Shown here: positions 31,480 to 41,336 of the stretch, one piece after another | How the letters are laid out: each line of letters opens with the position of its first letter | Position numbering within the stretch: position 1 is the first letter of the stretch | Origin: an uncultured Bacteroidales bacterium | Lineage (GTDB): Bacteria > Bacteroidota > Bacteroidia > Bacteroidales > Muribaculaceae | Direction of reading: 5' to 3' | Length of the DNA stretch: 47,951 nucleotides | Assembly: GCA_902779125.1 (NCBI GenBank) | Contig: CACZAC010000014.1 | Coordinates: forward strand, 1-47,951 | The notes under the pieces: model-generated | Databases searched by the model: none | Told to the model about the DNA's origin: nothing | The model's input: only the letters and a program-made list of their open reading frames with translations | Position numbers and translations under genes: made by a program

Positions 31480-33570
31480 TTATAGTGCCAAACGTAGTCC
31501 CATGTAGTTTCTTTTTACTCCTGGCGAGAATCCATCTCTACGCGTGATGCGACAAACCTTGTAACTTGCGTTCCATCGGCCGCCACGATGAACACGGCTC
31601 ATGCCCGTTTCTGGACCAGTCGGATTAGTGACGGGATCCGCAGTATATAATGAATACCAATCATTTATCCACTCTTCAATGTTACCGTTCATATCATACA
31701 GACCCAACTCATTCGGTTTCTTGGTAGCCACTGGATGGAATGTGCCGTTGCTGTTTTCATTATACCACGCCACATCGTCAAGGTTATCACTACCAGCGTA
31801 AACATGTCCCTTGCTTTTGGTTCCTCCCCGTGCAGCAAACTCCCATTCAGCTTCGGTAGGCAAGCGGAAGTTCATACCCGTCAATTCATTGAGCTGATTA
31901 ATAAACATCTGGCATTCATTCCAACTCACATTATACATCGGGCATTGCAAGTCATCGTTATTGCTGGGGCTGCCACCCATGACAGCATACCACAATTCAC
32001 AAGTCACCTCGGTCTGACCGATGCTATAGTCCGACAGAGTTACTAGATGTGGGGGACTGGCAACAAACACTGTATGGTCACTATCTTCCTCCTCAGTAGT
32101 TCCCATCGTGAAAGTACCACCTTTCACGGGAATCATTGTAAAGGATATACCATTTACCGTGTAAACATCAGGATGGTCAACATCAAGGACAAGGCGCAAG
32201 CCGCCACTGCTATTATTGCCTGTTGGTGTGAAGTTATCACGGAACGAGATACGGTTGTAATTATCTCCACCATTCCAACATCCACCACGCAACACCCGAT
32301 TATTACCGGTTTCTGGACCAGTAGGGTTGGTTTGGTCATCAGCGGTGTACCTACTATACCAGTCATTGCACCACTCCCATACATTTCCCGTCATATCATA
32401 AAGACCCAATTCATTAGATGCTTTTGTGCCCACAGGATGAGTCATGTTGTTGCAGTTGGCAGAATGCCACGAAACAGCGTCCATGTCGTTGCTTCCCGCA
32501 TATCTGTAACCTTGGCTCTTGTTGCCGCCTCTAGCTGCATATTCCCATTCAGCCTCTGTAGGCAGACGGAAAGTCCTACCTGTCAGTCGGTTCAATTCAG
32601 CGATAAATTCCTGGCAGTCCACCCAGGAAACTTTTTCAACGGGGCGCTGCAGGTCGCCTACAAAGTGGCTTGGATTATTACCCATTACAGCCAGCCACAA
32701 CTCCTGAGTCACCTCAGTCTGTCCAATATTGAAACTCGATAAGGTTACTTTATGGACAGGCTTTTCATTATCCCTTGCTTCATCACCTTGCTCGGGTGTC
32801 GCTCCCATCATAAAGGTGCCACCTTCAATCTCCACCATAGTGAAAGACACGCCATTCACTGTAAATGTTTCTGTCAAGGGTTGAGTTGGTTCTTCTGGCT
32901 CTGAAGGCCAACTGCCACTTAGCAGATAGTCAATCAGGGTTGTCACGTCAGCAATGGAAATATCATTTGAGCCATCAACATCAGCATTATTAACATTGAA
33001 CGGCACGACATCAGTTCCCAACAAATAATCAATCAAAGTACTCACATCGGCAATATTCACGCTACCATCAACATCTACATCACCTTTGAGGTTAGTATTA
33101 GGAACTGTCACATTGCATATTTCATCGGAAAATGCCACTTCGGAGCCTGCTGTTGTGGTGAACAGAATATTCTTTAACTGGATAGTGGCAGGTCCCTCAA
33201 GGTCCACACTCGCAATGACGTTAAATGTCACCAATGCACCGCTATTGCCGCTGTAGGCTTTGATAGTGGGCGAATAGGACATCACTCGAATGGCTCCATC
33301 GGCTTGCACCTGAGACGCTATATTATGATCACGACCTTTGCGGGTTGTAAGGTCAAAAATGTAATCCCCGTCTTCCTCTTCCACGCTCAGCCCGTAGGGC
33401 AAATAAAGGTCACATTGGAAAGCGGTATATGACACCTCATTATCTAATAGGATGCTTAAAGTGCGATTCTCACCTGGGGCTATGGTAAAATCTTCAATAT
33501 AAAACCGGTTGGTGGCAGCGGCAAATAACGACATGACCGCCATCATCAGAAATGCAATTGTCTTCTTCAT
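31480..33570 (-). CDS. Secreted protein: cohesin-like, dockerin-like and two SUMF1 domains
   Basis: The 696-residue protein has a signal peptide (MKKTIAFLMMAVMSLFAAA). Domain order: cohesin-like beta-sandwich (about 22-160, with LSILLDNEVSYTAFQCDLYLP and SGALVTFNVIAS), a dockerin-like pair (about 164-225, GDVDVDGSVNIADVSTLIDYLL and ADVDGSNDISIADVTTLIDYLL), then two formylglycine-generating-enzyme-like (SUMF1) domains at about 240-465 and 475-696. Each SUMF1 domain shows GGTFxMG, IGQTEVTxELW, FRLPTEAEWEfAARGG, GLYDMxGNxxEW and a final GLRL. The catalytic Cys pair of true FGEs was not confirmed; the first repeat has GGCWNGG where the second has GGRWNAS. The hairpin at 33589-33613 separates it from the next upstream gene by only 53 bases. 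Confidence 0.88.
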   Translation of the reverse strand: MKKTIAFLMMAVMSLFAAATNRFYIEDFTIAPGENRTLSILLDNEVSYTAFQCDLYLPYGLSVEEEDGDYIFDLTTRKGRDHNIASQVQADGAIRVMSYSPTIKAYSGNSGALVTFNVIASVDLEGPATIQLKNILFTTTAGSEVAFSDEICNVTVPNTNLKGDVDVDGSVNIADVSTLIDYLLGTDVVPFNVNNADVDGSNDISIADVTTLIDYLLSGSWPSEPEEPTQPLTETFTVNGVSFTMVEIEGGTFMMGATPEQGDEARDNEKPVHKVTLSSFNIGQTEVTQELWLAVMGNNPSHFVGDLQRPVEKVSWVDCQEFIAELNRLTGRTFRLPTEAEWEYAARGGNKSQGYRYAGSNDMDAVSWHSANCNNMTHPVGTKASNELGLYDMTGNVWEWCNDWYSRYTADDQTNPTGPETGNNRVLRGGCWNGGDNYNRISFRDNFTPTGNNSSGGLRLVLDVDHPDVYTVNGISFTMIPVKGGTFTMGTTEEEDSDHTVFVASPPHLVTLSDYSIGQTEVTCELWYAVMGGSPSNNDDLQCPMYNVSWNECQMFINQLNELTGMNFRLPTEAEWEFAARGGTKSKGHVYAGSDNLDDVAWYNENSNGTFHPVATKKPNELGLYDMNGNIEEWINDWYSLYTADPVTNPTGPETGMSRVHRGGRWNASYKVCRITRRDGFSPGVKRNYMGLRLAL

Positions 33571-33588
33571 TTTCTTGTTATAATTGTT

Positions 33589-33613
33589 GCCTGCGAACTA
33601 GTAGTTCGCAGGC
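33589..33613 (-). terminator. Hairpin between two surface-protein genes
   Basis: A perfect 12-bp stem (33589-33600 with 33602-33613) lies in the 53-base gap. The T-run after it on the minus strand is poor and no promoter is visible in the gap, so partial read-through into the SUMF1 gene is likely. Confidence 0.6.
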
Positions 33614-33623
33614 AGTTGGTTAA

Positions 33624-36600
33624 TTATTTTATTACCTTAGATGTAGTGCGGGTGCCGTCAGTGTAGGTAGTTACGACTAAGGTCACGCCGCTCTCAGGAC
33701 GGTCAACACGCTGGCCAGCCACATTGTAGTAGTCCACACGGGCAATGGTCTTAGCACTGTTCAGCTCGCTTATATTGGTCGTGCTGTTCACGCCGATGGT
33801 GAAGTTGTCGAGCAATACAGTCTGACAGTCAGCGGTCACCAGCTCAATGTCCTTCACACCGATAACATCCTCATTAGAGGACGTTGCCGTAACGTCAAAG
33901 GTCAGCAGAACACCATCATTGCCATTGATAGCGTCCAATTCAGGCGAAAAGCACAAAGTGCGTATGTCGCCATTATCCAAGGAATTCACAGCAAGGGCAT
34001 GACCTCCTGCACGGTCTGTCAACTGGAAGTTGCTAGCCGTGAGGCCATCGGGAATATCCAAATCGAGCTGGAAGGCGGTGTAGGCCATCGCATTGTCAAG
34101 CAGGATGCTCACCTTGCGGGTTTCGCCGGGCTTGAGTGTGATGGCTCCGGCGCTCATGCAATCACCATTGTTGTACAAGGCGGGAGCACGTCGGGGAGCA
34201 TTCTGAGTGGGATTGAGCACCATCCAAGCGATACGCGTCACATCGGTCACGGTGATGTTGTTGTCACCATTCACATCGGCAGCGCTAAAGATGAACGGTG
34301 AGGGATTCAATTCCAACACATATTGTGAAGTGACTACCACATCGGTCACCGTGACGGTGCCACTAGCATTGGCATCACCCAATAGATAGGCCTTCGTATG
34401 AACATTGGCAGCCACATCGGGGGCAGCGAGTTCCTCAAAGTCACTGTTGGTAAACAAAGTGTTCTTCAATTGAATGCTGTAGTCGGTATCGGCTTCGGCA
34501 TTATCTGCCACCTTGACGGTGATGTAAAACAAGTCATCGCCACTGTTGCCCGTGAATGGCTTATAGTTTGACGAGTAGCACAACACTCGCACAGCACCAT
34601 TTGAGACATCATCACTCATAAGGCTGTGGGTGCGTGTCATGCGTCCTGAAGGATCAATGAGATATTCCCCGTCTTCCTTCACAATCTCCAGACCTTCAGG
34701 CAAGAAGATGTCTGTCTGGAACGAGACAATGCTTTCAGTATTCGTCATCATAACAGGGATAACAATCGTTTCTCCACTGAACGCGCTGGTGTCGTTCATC
34801 GACAAATAATTGTCAAAGTCACTTAAGTCTGGCAAAACAGTCACTTCACAAGAGGCGCTCAAGTTGGAGCCATCGGTAGTTGTTGCGGTGATGATGGCAG
34901 TGCCGTGAGTAATCGCGGTTACTAAGCCATTATCATCAACATTTGCAACAACAGGATCACTACTCGTCCATGCTATTGTTTTATTGGTAGCATTAGCAGG
35001 CACCACAGTCGCAGACAATTGTAAAGTTTCACCCTTAGCCAGTTCGGCGCTACTCTCGTTTAAATAAAGAGATACAACCAATTGTTTGACAATAAGGTCA
35101 CATGTGGCGCTCAAGTTGGAGCCATCAGCTGTCGTGGCTGTGATAGTCGCAACTCCTGGACCAACTGCTGCTACTAGACCATTATTGTTAACAATAGCAA
35201 CCGCACTATTGCTAGTGGACCAGGTAACTGCGTTATTCGTAGCATTACTGGGTTGTATAGTTGTTGTTAGCAGCATGGTCTCGCCCACAGTCATCTCGGC
35301 GCTGTTCATATTCAGAGCTATCGAAGTGGCATGGACTTGCACACTAACCGTGCATGTAGCACTCAAGTTACTGCCATCGGTTGTGCGCACGGTGATAGTC
35401 ACCGTCCCGGTGCCGACGGCACCGATATTGAGGCGTGTGTTGTTCACAACTTGAGTCACTATCACGTCATTGTCGGGGATAATCCATTCCAACGTCTTGT
35501 TGTCTGCGTCAGCAGGCAGCACAGTTGCAATAAGCGTGTGCATGCCATTGGGCTCGAGAGAAAGTTGGTTATCACTCAGCGTAAGGCTCTCTACCAGCAA
35601 CGGTGAGACAGTCACATGGCAGGCGACACGCACGTTATCAATCATAGCCACAATGTCGGTTTCACCCATAGCAACGGCCGTAACCAGACCGGTACTGCTC
35701 ACCGTAGCTACAGCAGGATTCATACTCAACCAGGTCACAGATGTGTTGGTAACACCACTAGGTTGAAGAGTGGCTGTAAGCTGTGCGGTTTCACCCTTGG
35801 ATATCGCGACTGAGGACTTGTTCAACTTGATAATAACGGCACGCACATACGCCTCCTCTACGATGTTAGCAAACTCACCCCAACCCTGGGATGTAAAATA
35901 CCTCATTCTACTTCCAGCAGGCACATAGAGCGTTTGCGGGTTGGCAAAAGCACCCTCTCCACAAGGTCGCGGATCTGTTGCTGAAACGTAAGCAACGCTG
36001 ATGCCATTGGAGAAAGCCCCGGCTGCGATGTTTTCTATATTATCGCCGATGACCACGGCGCCGCAAGTTCCTTTAAAGGCACCTGAAACGATGGTTTTCA
36101 CGCTATTGGGCAACACTAAAGTTTTGCCGCTCATCGCCAATGTCGGCATCCCAGCAGGGATGTTTTCTACTCCATTACCGAATTGCAAGGTAGTGAGCGA
36201 AGTATTAAAAGATGTACTTCCAATAGATGTGCAATTCACAGCATCCCAAATGACAGTTTTTAATCTATCGCAGTTATAGAACGCATAATCACCGATAGTT
36301 ATAACAGAGTTGGAGATAGTGACACTTGTCAGACTAGTACATTTATAGAACGTACGATAACCGATTGAAGCAAGTGAGTTTGGAATATTGATGCCTGTCA
36401 ACCCACTGCAGTTTTCGAAGGCGCTATTGCCAATGAAAGTAACAGAGTTGGGAATCGTTATACTAGTAAGACTGCTGCAACCATAGAACGCATTATTACC
36501 AATAGAGGTGACAGAATTGGGGATTGTGACGTTAGTCAGAGCACTACAGCCATTGAACACAGAGTTGCCAATTGAAGAAACAGAACTAGGGATTGTGATA

Positions 36601-37394
36601 CTAGTCAACCCGCTGCAACCTGAAAAAGCATCCGGGCCAATGGACGTGATAGTGTTAGGAATCGTGACACTGGTCAACCCACTGCAGCCATAAAATGCAT
36701 TGCTACCAATAACGGAAATTGAGCCAGGGATGACCAGATGCTTGACTTCCGCACCATTTAAAAACAAATGATGCGCGCAGGAGAGAGGATTAGCATTATT
36801 ATCACTGAACTTAATATTACACCATGCCTCCAAATCAGTAATCTGAACACTGGCCATTCCACTGCAGCCTTCGAAGGCATCATAGCCAATGGAAGTAACA
36901 GAACTAGGGATGTTGATGCTGGTCAGTCCACTGCAGCCAAAGAACGCATCGTCACCGATTGTTGTGACAAGCGATGGGATATTGACACTAGTCAGTCCGC
37001 TACAGCCATTGAACGCATTGTCTCCGATTGTTGTGACAAGCGAAGGGATATTGATGTTAACTAGCCCGCTACAATAGTAAAAAGCATAATTACCGATTGA
37101 AGTGACTGAATTAGGGATTGTAACACTAATCAATCCACTACAGTTAGAGAACGCTCGATAACCGATTGAAACAACGGTATAGGTGATTCCTCCGTAAGTG
37201 ACGGTTGAGGGAATGGTTACGTTCCCACTGTAATCACTGGAATAGGAGTCATTGACATAACTCTTATAAGTCACTTGTACTTTGTTGCCACTACGGTTAT
37301 AGTAGATGCCATTGACCATAAAGTCATAGGCAGTGGCTGTAGCTGGCAGCAGGAGTGCCAGCAACAAGAGAATTGTTTGGATAATTCGTTTCAT
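33624..37394 (-). CDS. BspA-like LRR protein with BIG2, cohesin-like, dockerin-like and T9SS domains
   Basis: The 1256-residue protein has a signal peptide (LLLLALLLPATATA), then FMVNGIYYN and about fifteen LRR_5 repeats of 23 residues (IPNSVTSIGNNAFYGCSSLTSI, residues about 60-500). Four BIG2 Ig-like domains follow (about 515-853, each ending like TTDGSNLSATCxVTV), then cohesin-like domain 1 (about 855-990), a dockerin-like pair (about 1003-1065, GDANASGTVTVTDVVVTSQYVL and ADVNGDNNITVTDVTRIAWMVL), cohesin-like domain 2 (about 1075-1190) and a type A T9SS tail (VDYYNVAGQRVDRPESGVTLV to the end). It is a cell-surface adhesin or scaffold. Its C-terminal 400 residues are nearly the same as in the next gene upstream. 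Confidence 0.9.
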   Translation of the reverse strand: MKRIIQTILLLLALLLPATATAYDFMVNGIYYNRSGNKVQVTYKSYVNDSYSSDYSGNVTIPSTVTYGGITYTVVSIGYRAFSNCSGLISVTIPNSVTSIGNYAFYYCSGLVNINIPSLVTTIGDNAFNGCSGLTSVNIPSLVTTIGDDAFFGCSGLTSINIPSSVTSIGYDAFEGCSGMASVQITDLEAWCNIKFSDNNANPLSCAHHLFLNGAEVKHLVIPGSISVIGSNAFYGCSGLTSVTIPNTITSIGPDAFSGCSGLTSITIPSSVSSIGNSVFNGCSALTNVTIPNSVTSIGNNAFYGCSSLTSITIPNSVTFIGNSAFENCSGLTGINIPNSLASIGYRTFYKCTSLTSVTISNSVITIGDYAFYNCDRLKTVIWDAVNCTSIGSTSFNTSLTTLQFGNGVENIPAGMPTLAMSGKTLVLPNSVKTIVSGAFKGTCGAVVIGDNIENIAAGAFSNGISVAYVSATDPRPCGEGAFANPQTLYVPAGSRMRYFTSQGWGEFANIVEEAYVRAVIIKLNKSSVAISKGETAQLTATLQPSGVTNTSVTWLSMNPAVATVSSTGLVTAVAMGETDIVAMIDNVRVACHVTVSPLLVESLTLSDNQLSLEPNGMHTLIATVLPADADNKTLEWIIPDNDVIVTQVVNNTRLNIGAVGTGTVTITVRTTDGSNLSATCTVSVQVHATSIALNMNSAEMTVGETMLLTTTIQPSNATNNAVTWSTSNSAVAIVNNNGLVAAVGPGVATITATTADGSNLSATCDLIVKQLVVSLYLNESSAELAKGETLQLSATVVPANATNKTIAWTSSDPVVANVDDNGLVTAITHGTAIITATTTDGSNLSASCEVTVLPDLSDFDNYLSMNDTSAFSGETIVIPVMMTNTESIVSFQTDIFLPEGLEIVKEDGEYLIDPSGRMTRTHSLMSDDVSNGAVRVLCYSSNYKPFTGNSGDDLFYITVKVADNAEADTDYSIQLKNTLFTNSDFEELAAPDVAANVHTKAYLLGDANASGTVTVTDVVVTSQYVLELNPSPFIFSAADVNGDNNITVTDVTRIAWMVLNPTQNAPRRAPALYNNGDCMSAGAITLKPGETRKVSILLDNAMAYTAFQLDLDIPDGLTASNFQLTDRAGGHALAVNSLDNGDIRTLCFSPELDAINGNDGVLLTFDVTATSSNEDVIGVKDIELVTADCQTVLLDNFTIGVNSTTNISELNSAKTIARVDYYNVAGQRVDRPESGVTLVVTTYTDGTRTTSKVIK

Positions 37395-37502
37395 TGTTGT
37401 TAGTTATTATTATTTAGTTATTAGCTTCTTCAACTAAGAAATACGCAAATCATACGAATTTGTGCACTAGGAACAATTAGTTAAATCTGTAAAAAACGCA
37501 GT

Positions 37503-40500
37503 TTATTTAATAACCTTAGCAGTGGTGCAGGTACCGTCGGTATAAGTGGTAACAACTAGGGTCACGCCACTCTCGGGACGTTCGATACGTTGTCCGACAA
37601 GGTTGTAGTAATCTACTCGGGCGATAACTTTGGTGCCATTCAGTTCGCTCATGGTAGCTTCGCTGTTTACACCGATAGCGAAGCCGTCGAGTAACACGGT
37701 CATGCAATCGGCAGTCACTAGCTCAATGTCCTTCACGCCGATAGCACCTTCGATAGCAGCACCTGCTGTTACATCAAAGGTCAACAAAGCGCCATCATGG
37801 CCACTGATGACATCCAATGCGGGAGAATAGCACAAGGCGCGCAGGTCACCATTACCCAATGAATTCACGGCAAGGGCATGACCACCTGCACGGTCTGTCA
37901 ACTGGAAGTTGCCTGCAATAAGGCCATCGGGAAGGCCCAGGTCAAACTGGAAAGCACTGTAGGCCATTGTATTGTCAAGCATGATGCTCACCTTGCGGGT
38001 TTCACCAGGCTTGAGTGTGATTGCTTCGGCGCTCATGCAGTCACCACTGTTCCACATTGCGGGAACACGTCGGGGAGCATTCTGAGTAGGATTGAGCACC
38101 ATCCAAGCGATGCGAGTCACATCGGTCACAGTGATGTTCCCATCAGCATTTACATCGGCTGCCTCAAAGATAAACGGTTGAGGATTCTGCTCCAGCACAT
38201 ATTGAGCCGTTAATACCACATCGGTCACTGTCACGGCACCACTGCCGTTAACGTCACCTAATAGATAGGCCTTCACATTTAGGATGGCAGCCACATCTGG
38301 GGCAGCGATCTCCTCGAAGTCACTAGTCGTGAACAACGTGTTCTCTAGCTGAATGATGTAGTCCCCCTTGGCATCATCGTTGACTTTGACAGTGATGTAG
38401 AACAGATCATCGCCACTATTACCTGTGAAAGGTTTATAGTTCGACGAATAACACATCACACGTACAGCTCCACTGGAGACATCGTTGCTCATGATGCTAT
38501 GGGTACGTGTCATGCGGTCCGACGGATCAATGAGGTATTCCCCATCTTCCTTAACAATCTCCAAACCTTCGGGCAATAGAATGTCTGTCTGGAAAGAAAC
38601 GACTTGTTCTGCATTAGTCATAGCCACAGGAATGACTATTGTATCGCCATGGAACACTTCAACATCATTCAATGATAGATAGTTGTCATAATCACTTAAT
38701 CTGTCGGTTACAACCACAGTACACGGGGCTCTTAGGTTACTTCCGTATCCAGTCGAAGCGGTAATAGTAGCATTACCTGGTGCAATTGCAGTGACTAGGC
38801 CATTGCTAGAAACAGTTGCAACCCGGCTATCACTCGTTGACCAATACAAGGTCTTGTTGGTAGCATTAGCAGGAAGCACGGTCGCCGACAGTTGCAAGGT
38901 CTCACCTACCTCCAACTTGGCGTTTTCTTGACTCAATACGACCTCGGTCGGCTGAATCTCTGTAACGAAAACGCGGCAAATGACAAATTTGCCTTGACAG
39001 ATGGCCTGGATTTCACATTCGCCTGTTCCAACGGCAGTGACGACTCCATCTTTCACCGTCGCAACACTCTTATTTGTGGATTGCCAGATGATGGTGTCAG
39101 GTACAACATGGGCCGGGGTAATAATTGGGTCAAAAGTAAATTGGCTGCCCTTCAATATGCTTATCGAATCTTGACCAAGACTGAAATCCGATATTGGTGT
39201 AATATCCCCAATGATATTGGTAAAATTGCACCAATATGGTGCAGTAAAATATGCTGCCAGAGATGACGCTGGTACATGCAACTCAGCATCATAATCCGTA
39301 AAAGATGGATAATCATAATAATTCTCTCCTTTACCGTTACAAATAGGCGGAGTCGTCGCATAAGAATAAATCGTCGTTGGATTAACATTCATATATTCCA
39401 CTCCAGTAACGCCAGTGCCAATATACAATGTTTTAAGACTTGGCAACGGTCCACTATACCATTTGCCATCACCTGTGAAGTACAACGACTCCAACTCACA
39501 CATCAAATCATTCTTATCGTAGTCTTCAGTAATGCAATCTTTATTAACTGTTACTGGCAATATCATTCGTTTCAAGTTTGTGCAGCCAGTGAATGCACTC
39601 CAAAACATATCTTTAATAGTATTGGGCATAGATATACCTGTCAAGTCAACACAGTTCTCAAATGCATTACCTCTGCCCAATGCCCCGTTATCTATTCCCA
39701 TGACGGTTTTTCCTATAACTGTAGTCGGTATTACCATATCTCCAGAATATTCAACATACCTATGGTAATTATAAGACGAATTTCCATAAATTGGGGAGGC
39801 AACATAAACCTCATCACTATCATAATCATAATCATCATAATACCAATCATATGGATAATAATTATACTTATCAGACCTATAACATATCCCTGATTCCATG
39901 AAATCAAAATCCACTCTATCGTAGGGTGGCCACAGTTCACCATACGGTTCACCTAATTCAAGTATCAAATTATCGCTTGGCAATTTTCCCTCCTCAACAG
40001 CATGGATAAAAAAAGCATAACGAGCTGGTGGTCCTTCTACTACTTCATAAGTCGAATAAGACAAACTAAATACAACTTCCCCATTATCTTTTTTTTCATA
40101 ATCTAAAGACAGTGGCCACCATAAACGGAGCCCATGATAAAACGCCTCGGCATACAACTTACAATTCTCAGCTGGTTGGAAAGTCACAGTAATATTTACG
40201 AGTTTATCAACTGAATAATAACATTTAATCGTTGCTGGCGGTGTTGGTGTTTTCTCCCAATCATAGCCATAAATCCAAGAAACGAGATGATGTCTTTCAT
40301 TTACTTCTTTATATGCCTGATAGGCTTCTGATGGAACATAAAGAACAATAGAAAAACAACCAATGAATTCCATAGAGTATCCTTCGCAATACCATCCATC
40401 ATACATATCATTGTAATCATAGACATCAAATGGAAAATCATGTAATTCATCATAATAAAAACGATTATTGCCAGATTTATCATTATCATAATCATCATAA

Positions 40501-40901
40501 GCATCAAAAGCATCCTCCATAGATGGGGGCACAACAGGCTTTAAAAAAAGTTTTAATGATCTTTGTAAACCATAGAAAGCACTTCTGCCTATTGAAGTAA
40601 CAGCTTCTGGTATTGTGATTTCACATACATCAGCTCTCCAGAATGCACTGTCTCCTATCGCTGTAACTTTATAACTCACACCATCATAAAAGACAGAGTT
40701 TGGAACAACTATACTATACTCACGATAATTGGTGCAATAATACCAGTCATTATTAAGAATGTTATGTGTAACTTCGACTGTGTTGTTGGATGTTATATTG
40801 TAATAAATTCCATCGACCTCAAAGTCGTAGGCGCTAGCACTAAGTGTACACATCACACTCATAAGTAGCGCCAAGATATTCAGCAGTTGTCTCTTCTTCA
40901 T
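37503..40901 (-). CDS. BspA-like protein with BIG2, cohesin-like, dockerin-like and T9SS domains
   Basis: The 1132-residue paralogue of the neighbouring 1256-residue protein has a signal peptide (MKKRQLLNILALLMSVMCTLSASA) and FEVDGIYYNI. LRR_5-like segments occur around 75-110 and 395-460, with two Tyr/Asp-rich low-complexity inserts (about 128-170 and 338-365). Residues about 220-320 may be a beta-sandwich. Two BIG2 domains (about 570-645 and 650-733), cohesin-like 1 (about 733-865), a dockerin-like pair (about 877-940, GDVNGSGAVTVTDVVLTAQYVL and ADVNADGNITVTDVTRIAWMVL), cohesin-like 2 (about 950-1070) and the T9SS tail follow. The canonical promoter is at 40951-40982. The first half of the gene is AT-richer than the second, consistent with a mosaic origin. 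Confidence 0.88.
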   Translation of the reverse strand: MKKRQLLNILALLMSVMCTLSASAYDFEVDGIYYNITSNNTVEVTHNILNNDWYYCTNYREYSIVVPNSVFYDGVSYKVTAIGDSAFWRADVCEITIPEAVTSIGRSAFYGLQRSLKLFLKPVVPPSMEDAFDAYDDYDNDKSGNNRFYYDELHDFPFDVYDYNDMYDGWYCEGYSMEFIGCFSIVLYVPSEAYQAYKEVNERHHLVSWIYGYDWEKTPTPPATIKCYYSVDKLVNITVTFQPAENCKLYAEAFYHGLRLWWPLSLDYEKKDNGEVVFSLSYSTYEVVEGPPARYAFFIHAVEEGKLPSDNLILELGEPYGELWPPYDRVDFDFMESGICYRSDKYNYYPYDWYYDDYDYDSDEVYVASPIYGNSSYNYHRYVEYSGDMVIPTTVIGKTVMGIDNGALGRGNAFENCVDLTGISMPNTIKDMFWSAFTGCTNLKRMILPVTVNKDCITEDYDKNDLMCELESLYFTGDGKWYSGPLPSLKTLYIGTGVTGVEYMNVNPTTIYSYATTPPICNGKGENYYDYPSFTDYDAELHVPASSLAAYFTAPYWCNFTNIIGDITPISDFSLGQDSISILKGSQFTFDPIITPAHVVPDTIIWQSTNKSVATVKDGVVTAVGTGECEIQAICQGKFVICRVFVTEIQPTEVVLSQENAKLEVGETLQLSATVLPANATNKTLYWSTSDSRVATVSSNGLVTAIAPGNATITASTGYGSNLRAPCTVVVTDRLSDYDNYLSLNDVEVFHGDTIVIPVAMTNAEQVVSFQTDILLPEGLEIVKEDGEYLIDPSDRMTRTHSIMSNDVSSGAVRVMCYSSNYKPFTGNSGDDLFYITVKVNDDAKGDYIIQLENTLFTTSDFEEIAAPDVAAILNVKAYLLGDVNGSGAVTVTDVVLTAQYVLEQNPQPFIFEAADVNADGNITVTDVTRIAWMVLNPTQNAPRRVPAMWNSGDCMSAEAITLKPGETRKVSIMLDNTMAYSAFQFDLGLPDGLIAGNFQLTDRAGGHALAVNSLGNGDLRALCYSPALDVISGHDGALLTFDVTAGAAIEGAIGVKDIELVTADCMTVLLDGFAIGVNSEATMSELNGTKVIARVDYYNLVGQRIERPESGVTLVVTTYTDGTCTTAKVIK

Positions 40902-40950
40902 GATTCTTATATTTTTATGGTTATTGGCGTTATCAAGATTTCATATCGTG

Positions 40951-40982
40951 CAAAAATACTCTAAAAACCTCAACATTGCAAA
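40951..40982 (-). promoter_or_regulatory. Promoter TTTG-N20-TATTTTTG
   Basis: On the minus strand, -7 TATTTTTG (40958-40951) and -33 TTTG (40982-40979) are separated by exactly 20 bases, 50 bases before the start codon at 40901. Confidence 0.8.
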
Positions 40983-41133
40983 CGTCCGAAAACAATTAAT
41001 ACAGCAAAAGAAAAATCATTATTATAATAATGTAATGCCAAAGAGAGAAAGCAATACATTTTGGCTCAAAAACATACAATTGAAAAAAACAACACGTTAT
41101 ATATATTAGGTGTTAAAAGCTGAGTGCTAGTAA

Positions 41134-41297
41134 TTGGCATTATTCTTGCTTTGTAATTAATGTATAGATGCAACGGCTGCTGAAGAAATATGGCTTGACA
41201 ATGGTGTTGTGTGCCCTGTGTGCTACGGGTATACTTGAAGCTTCGCCCGAACTTACTCTGCCTAAATCTGCTCCTGCTCAGGAGGAACAGCAGGAGG
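41134..41297 (+). pseudogene. Broken copy of the 5' end of the DUF4105/Lnb gene
   Basis: This 164-base stretch matches 43048-43211 at about 150 positions by eye, including 76 identical bases in a row (41156-41231). It contains the upstream region, the ATG (41168) and the first 43 codons (MQRLLKKYGLTMVLCALCAT...). After 41297 the sequence departs from the gene; the frame runs on into the antisense of the rhomboid gene and stops at 41413, so no functional protein is expected. Confidence 0.85.
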
Positions 41298-41336
41298 TTG
41301 ATTTCATGAAGGTGCAGCGATGGTTCTCAATCGCCA

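Noticed and set aside
36000-37160. Regular 69-bp repeats
   Set aside because: They encode LRR_5 units of the 1256-residue BspA-like protein.
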